From the NCBI GenBank assembly GCA_964395665.1, contig CAYNDH010000006.1, forward strand, positions 3,206 to 67,205: DNA of 64,000 nt, read 5' to 3'. Each line of letters starts with the position of its first letter. The stretch's first letter is position 1. The notes below the pieces were generated by a model, which saw nothing but the letters and a program-made list of their open reading frames with translations, had not been told where the DNA came from and did not search any database. The stretch is from JAEZAF01 sp964395665 (lineage in GTDB: Bacteria; Chloroflexota; Anaerolineae; Aggregatilineales; Phototrophicaceae). The position numbers were made by a program, and so were the translations under genes. This document shows positions 60,081 through 64,000 of the stretch, in pieces.

Positions 60081-61475
60081 CTAGGATTGAAGCGCGCCGC
60101 CCTCTTCGAAGATCTGCACGATCTGGTTGTGGGCTTCCTCGACGGCTTCAGCAGGCGTCATATCACCATTGATGATATTTGCCATCATCTGACTGGTGAT
60201 GGCCGCACCATCAATCGCATCGATCAGCGCATTCGGCTGTGCCGGATGTGAACGTCCGTAGAAGACTTCCTCAGTCAGCAGGATATCCTCGAACACTTCG
60301 AAGTTGGGATCTGCGCCCAGCAATTCTTCTGTCCAGAGGTCGCGGTATGCCGGCAGGAACAACCCACCACCGTTTTGTGCCATTGGTGTGTAATTGGTGG
60401 GATTGAGCAGGTCCAGAATGAGTTCCTTGGCCAGGTCGATATTCTTTGACCCCTTGAAGATGGTGAGCCAGCCGCTGATACCCGCTTCAAGCGAACGACC
60501 ATCCAGTGTTAAGGGGTTATTCAGCACGGTTGTATTTTCAAAAACAGGATTACCATCGGCCTTTGCCTTGGCGTAAACACTCGGCTGATTGATGGTCATC
60601 GCAATCGTGCCCGCCAGATACGCTTCGTTGTTGTTGGTGTCTGTCCAGCTTTCAACACCTGGCGGCAGCATCGGGCGGTATTTTTCGTTGATATAGATGT
60701 CCGACAGCCATTCGGCAGCCGCTACCGTTTCCGGTGAGTTGAATGTGACACGCAGCCCGGTTTCATCGGTGAAGCTGCCACCGAAGCCCTGAATAACGGC
60801 CAGAATCAGGCCGTGCGCATCACCGCTTCGGTTGACCGATAAGCCCCAGCCCCAGACATTGTTATCCGGGTCGGAGACCTCCAGCGCTGCATCACGCCGC
60901 TTATCCCACGTGTCGAGAGATCGCACATCGATCCCTTTGGCTTCAAACAGATCATGCCGTGCAAACCATGCACCCGTGGTACACATGAACGGCACGGCCC
61001 ACCATTTGTCATCGATTTTCGCGTTGAATTCGGCAATCACTGGGATAACCGGCCCGTATAACTCGATGGCCTTCTCCACAACGTCGCTGACATCTTCCAC
61101 GATGTCGAGCGCGTACATCTGAGGGATACTCAACACATGATAGCCGAGATCGGGTGGATTACCGGCCTGCACCGCCGCCAGCATTTTGGCTGTAAAATCG
61201 CCGAATAATTCAGGATTGGCGGTTGAGATGTCGAGTTCAGTATCCCGATCTGCCGCGAAATTAACGACCGTATCGCGGAACATCGCCTGAACGACTTCAA
61301 AGTATTCTGTTTTGTGAATGACTGAAAGTTTGCCTTCTTCACCAACGGGGAGTGGGAGGGGGGTTGCAGTGGCATCCTGTGCCAGTGTAAATCCTGCCTG
61401 TGCGGCAGCCAGGGCGACCCCGGCACTGCCAGTAAGACGTAAAAAGTCTCTACGGCTGAAATTACTTCTTTTCAT
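60081..61475 (-). CDS. Sugar ABC solute-binding protein, Tat-exported
   Basis: 464 residues, GAGGAG before the ATG. A twin-arginine signal (NFSRRDFLRLTGSAGVALAAAQAG, about 5-30) followed by a family 1-type binding protein (PELFGDFTAKMLAAVQAGNPPDLGYHVL, INQPSVYAKAKADGNP, AGISGWLTIFKGSKNIDLAKELILDLL). Export by Tat implies folding before export. It supplies the fused permease downstream; the substrate is probably a pentose or sugar acid given the operon, which is inferred. Confidence 0.88.
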   Translation of the reverse strand: MKRSNFSRRDFLRLTGSAGVALAAAQAGFTLAQDATATPLPLPVGEEGKLSVIHKTEYFEVVQAMFRDTVVNFAADRDTELDISTANPELFGDFTAKMLAAVQAGNPPDLGYHVLSIPQMYALDIVEDVSDVVEKAIELYGPVIPVIAEFNAKIDDKWWAVPFMCTTGAWFARHDLFEAKGIDVRSLDTWDKRRDAALEVSDPDNNVWGWGLSVNRSGDAHGLILAVIQGFGGSFTDETGLRVTFNSPETVAAAEWLSDIYINEKYRPMLPPGVESWTDTNNNEAYLAGTIAMTINQPSVYAKAKADGNPVFENTTVLNNPLTLDGRSLEAGISGWLTIFKGSKNIDLAKELILDLLNPTNYTPMAQNGGGLFLPAYRDLWTEELLGADPNFEVFEDILLTEEVFYGRSHPAQPNALIDAIDGAAITSQMMANIINGDMTPAEAVEEAHNQIVQIFEEGGALQS

Positions 61476-61611
61476 TATGTCGTTCTCCTCAGTAACCTTA
61501 ACTTAAACGAATATTTCACTGCATTGCGGTCTCTGAGCTTGCACCTCCTTCGCTAAGGCTGTTGAATTTCATCCGCTGGGCATTGCCGCTTTATTACGGA
61601 TAAAAACAAGG

Positions 61612-62280
61612 TTATGGGTTAATCCTCGGCCAGATCAGCATAATATGCTCCTGGATCGCCTGTGCAGCCTTTTCGGGATCGTGCTGGCGCAGGGCGTCCA
61701 CCATAGGACTGTGCCGTGTGGCGATTTCAACATAATTTGGATAATGCTCAGCATGGGACTGAACGATAAAGCGCTGAATCTGGCTGGAAAGTGTCATCCA
61801 GACGCGCAGCAGCCCCGCGCTCTCTGACCATTCCACGATCGATCGGTGAAATTCCATATCATACTGGGAGAGGCGCAGTAACGTGTTCTCGCTGCCGGCC
61901 TGTTCCATGCTGTGAATCAGGCTATCCAGTAAATCACACTGGTCCGGCGTAATTTTCTGCGCTGTCCGGCGGATCGCAAACGCCTCAATACTGCTGCGTA
62001 TCGCAAACAGTTCATACATCTCATCAACCGGAACGCTGGTGACAAAAGTAGCACTCCGCGCCTGACGCTCAACCAGACCATCACGTTCGAGGCGCTGTAG
62101 TGCCTCACGAACTGGACCCTGGCTGGTGTCCACCTGTTTGGCAATATCCATTTCGACCAGCTTCTGCCCCGGTGCTATTTCCGCCGAGATAATCGCAAGC
62201 CGCAGGTGTTCGTAAACCTGATCAGCCAGGGAGTTCAGCTTGGTACTCAGGTGATGAGGTTGCTGTGACAGCCAATTCAT
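61612..62280 (-). CDS. GntR-family (FCD) transcriptional regulator
   Basis: 222 residues. Winged helix at about 15-80 (LADQVYEHLRLAIISAEIAPGQKLVEMDIAKQVDTSQGPVREALQRLERDGLVE), then an FCD ligand domain (MYELFAIRSSIEAFAIRRTAQ, DMEFHRSIVEWSESAGLL, HSPMVDALRQHDPEKAAQAIQEHI). FCD regulators respond to carboxylates and sugar acids. It heads the pentonate operon in the same direction; its own promoter carries two tandem palindromes. Confidence 0.9.
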   Translation of the reverse strand: MNWLSQQPHHLSTKLNSLADQVYEHLRLAIISAEIAPGQKLVEMDIAKQVDTSQGPVREALQRLERDGLVERQARSATFVTSVPVDEMYELFAIRSSIEAFAIRRTAQKITPDQCDLLDSLIHSMEQAGSENTLLRLSQYDMEFHRSIVEWSESAGLLRVWMTLSSQIQRFIVQSHAEHYPNYVEIATRHSPMVDALRQHDPEKAAQAIQEHIMLIWPRINP

Positions 62281-62292
62281 TCCAGTGCAATC

Positions 62293-62345
62293 AATAATTG
62301 ATTATCAATAATCGATTATTCTACTGAAAAATGAAATGCTGTCAA
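62293..62345 (-). promoter_or_regulatory. GntR promoter with tandem AATAATCGATTATT operators
   Basis: Minus strand: perfect TTGACA (62345-62340), 16 bases, TAGAAT (62323-62318). A perfect palindrome AATAATCGATTATT (62307-62320) overlaps the -10 and a near copy AATAATTGATTATC (62293-62306) follows head to tail. Autorepression by the GntR-type protein is the simplest reading. No further copy was found between 61476 and 61611. Confidence 0.75.
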
Positions 62346-62455
62346 CAAAGTCGTCAAAATTCGCGATATGATGGGAGAAAGAAGGGGTAAAGTTGGTACT
62401 TCTGGCCCTGTTTGTAACGGGAAAGTTAAACTGAATAGCGTTATCTATACACAGT

Positions 62456-62719
62456 CTCTGCGAAACGCGGGAAGTTATGCCGCTTTTGCTCACACATGGG
62501 GATAAAGACAGGACGGGCACCATAAAACGCGATATGCCGCGTTGGGCTGAAACGGAGCAACAGGCAGCCTATCATGTCATTCCCGATGCTGGCTACAACG
62601 CAAATCAGGATAACCCAGAGGTTTTCAATGAATACTTCAAAAAGATTACATGTCCTCTTTGTCTTGCGAAGTGCGGCCACTGTTGCTCTGATCCAGTGCC
62701 CGTGGAGTATCGTGCCTGA
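62456..62719 (+). pseudogene. 3' remnant of an alpha/beta hydrolase gene
   Basis: From about 62471 the frame reads EVMPLLLTHGDKDRTGTIKRDMPRWAE...YHVIPDAGYNANQDNPEVFNEYF, the C-terminal acid and His region of alpha/beta hydrolases (THGDKD, IPDAGYNANQDNPEVFN; the His usual after AG is Tyr here). The nucleophile domain is missing upstream, where only about 150 bases separate it from the GntR promoter, and the end runs into unrelated residues. The catalytic His replacement and lack of N-terminal two thirds mark it as decayed. The rest of 62346-62746 shows only a small ACGAGTT/AACTCGT hairpin (62728-62743). Confidence 0.65.
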
Positions 62720-62746
62720 TTAACGACACGAGTTCCAACTCGTAGC

Positions 62747-64000
62747 TCAGCTATGAGATACATTATAGTGCTTCAGAAAACGCTCCTCTGCCTCTGGGGT
62801 ACCCACCAGAATAATGCGCGCATCTTCATCGTCCGGCAGCGGCTGATGCGGATTCAACACAACACGCGTCTGTGCATTCCGCTGACGAAGCGCAATAACA
62901 TTGCATCCCGTCTTCTTGCGGATACCGCATTCTGCAATCGTCTTGCCCGCTAAACTCTCAGGGATTTTCACCTCAAATACATCCAGACCTTCAGCAACCA
63001 TCAGAATATTGTTGCGTCCGATCAGATTCATAACGGCATTTGCACCGGTGGATGCATACGATAGAACAAAATCTGCACCTGAACGATGCAACGTGGCGAT
63101 GTTCCGCTCCAAACCGGTACGGCTGATAATCTGCACATCGGGCCGCAGCCGACGACAGTAGATCGTGAGATAGATATTCATATCATCTTCATGCGTTGTG
63201 ATGAGCACCGTCGGCGTTTCCCGAATACCAGCCTGCTCCAGCACTTCCAGTTCAGCCGCATCACCAAACACGTATTTCTCAGTATTGAGGATACGCTCAG
63301 GCAGTTTCTCTACAATACGATAATCGAGGCCGCGTGCTGCCAGTTCTCTGCCGGTTGCTTTACCGACCCTTCCGCCCCCGATAATCAGAATCGGTGCGCT
63401 TGGCGTGGCTTCCTTGCGATACAGTTCGTTGTAACGTGCGATCTGCTCTGCCGTACCTGCCATCACCAGCACACTATTGGGCGTTATGCAGGACTCCGCC
63501 TGAGCCACCTGAAACGCGCCACGCCGCCAGATACCCAGGACATTCACCCCGACATCTTCGCGCAAACAGCTTTCACGCAGGGTCTTACCCACCAACGGCG
63601 TATCACGCACGGTCGCTTCAGCGATCTCCAGATTATCGAACTGACCAATCGGGTACGCCAGTATCTCACCAATAGATACGCGACGTGCCAGTGCTGCACC
63701 CATCATATCCCCCAGTTGAAGGACATGTGCACATCCAGCAAGTTCGAGAATATCGACTGAAGCAGCAGCATTTGCGGTCGCGATAATCTGCACCTTCTCT
63801 GCGATTTCGCGCACCGTCGCCGCAACATTGACGTTCACCTGATCACTGGCCGTGGTGACAACCAGCAGCGCCTGATCTGCTCTGGCAAGCTGATAGGTTT
63901 TAGGGTTATCCAGTTCGCCGATCATGACTTTATACCCCATATCATGCAGGCGCAGTGCCTCTGGCAGGTCCGGCACCAATATAACATAGGGATATTTATA
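62747..64000 (-). CDS. RCK/TrkA-domain potassium-channel regulatory protein (5' end outside the window)
   Basis: Partial: the frame is open to the window edge, at least 417 residues; an apparent TTG start at 63979 is internal since the frame continues upstream. It reads as tandem RCK modules: end of one TrkA_N (VPDLPEALRLHDMGYKVMIGELDNPKTYQLARADQALLVVTT), a TrkA_C-like part (TPLVGKTLRESCLREDVGVNVLGIWRRG), a second TrkA_N with ILIIGGGRVGKATGRELAARGLDYRIVEK and FGDAAELEVLEQAG, and a last TrkA_C (ESLAGKTIAECGIRKKTGCNVIALRQR). NAD(H) or nucleotide-gated control of K+ flux is the family role. A channel pore may lie in the missing N-terminus. Confidence 0.85.
   Translation of the reverse strand, partial: YKYPYVILVPDLPEALRLHDMGYKVMIGELDNPKTYQLARADQALLVVTTASDQVNVNVAATVREIAEKVQIIATANAAASVDILELAGCAHVLQLGDMMGAALARRVSIGEILAYPIGQFDNLEIAEATVRDTPLVGKTLRESCLREDVGVNVLGIWRRGAFQVAQAESCITPNSVLVMAGTAEQIARYNELYRKEATPSAPILIIGGGRVGKATGRELAARGLDYRIVEKLPERILNTEKYVFGDAAELEVLEQAGIRETPTVLITTHEDDMNIYLTIYCRRLRPDVQIISRTGLERNIATLHRSGADFVLSYASTGANAVMNLIGRNNILMVAEGLDVFEVKIPESLAGKTIAECGIRKKTGCNVIALRQRNAQTRVVLNPHQPLPDDEDARIILVGTPEAEERFLKHYNVSHS

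Noticed and set aside
1..64000. tRNA or rRNA genes
   Set aside because: No T-loop or rRNA core sequences were noticed by eye; a covariance search would be decisive.

Overview
The window reads like a chromosomal contig of a Chloroflexota bacterium, probably an Anaerolineae-type filament. This is an inference from the protein repertoire: secreted PA14/SH3b, PPC-type and DUF5666-like proteins, an STPK with a Thr/Pro linker and an NBR1-type Ig domain, two sugar ABC importers without an ATPase gene, a CoxI-CoxIII fusion, and mycobacterium-like diterpene genes. GC looks mid-50s % by eye. Two runs of exactly 100 N (16307-16406 and 56787-56886) are scaffold gaps lying in short repeats. No rRNA, tRNA, CRISPR array or intact insertion sequence was seen.

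Layout. 1-1684: partial NB-ARC ATPase behind two TetR-like operators. 1.9-6 kb: two secreted repeat proteins. 6.2-15.1 kb: App1-like phosphatase, CPA2 antiporter with UspA domains, Ser/Thr kinase, HD hydrolase, GT4 glycosyltransferase and GNAT-fold protein. 15.3-19.3 kb: LON-domain protein, then a redox group (BdbC, lipoprotein cytochrome c, thioredoxin-CcdA fusion) with a CRP-like site before the last gene. 19.4-22.5 kb: a two-gene unit, DprA-like protein plus RecQ-type helicase with a C-terminal phosphoribosyltransferase domain. 22.6-29.6 kb: secreted hydrolase, then a sugar ABC importer under a LacI regulator, with a 199-bp MITE between binding-protein and permease genes. 29.7-35.8 kb: a diterpene-type cluster (class II cyclase, histidine kinase, two receiver proteins, Rv3378c-like prenyl enzyme, HAD phosphatase) facing a third receiver. 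36-38.8 kb: small stress-type proteins, an AraC regulator and an alpha/beta hydrolase.

38.9-46.5 kb: a caa3-type cytochrome oxidase operon (small ORF, cytochrome c, CoxII-cyt c, CoxI-III fusion, small membrane protein, CtaG, lipoprotein cytochrome c, PQQ-type propeller). 46.5-46.9 kb: its promoter and an IS3-like remnant. 46.9-52.9 kb: a divergent locus in which an ECF sigma factor and its membrane anti-sigma-like partner face a four-gene secreted/membrane operon. The anti-sigma-like protein and the first protein of the other arm end in nearly the same Met-Gly-His-Cys tail. 53.1-62.3 kb: a Weimberg-type pentonate operon (sugar-acid dehydratase, ketoglutarate-semialdehyde dehydrogenase, FAH-family dehydratase, single-chain fused ABC permease, Tat-exported binding protein, GntR regulator). 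62.3-64 kb: a hydrolase pseudogene and a partial RCK/TrkA potassium-channel regulatory protein.

The strongest candidates for new biology are the diterpene cluster with embedded phosphorelay, the DprA-like/RecQ-PRTase pair, and the ECF locus with paired Met/His/Cys tails.
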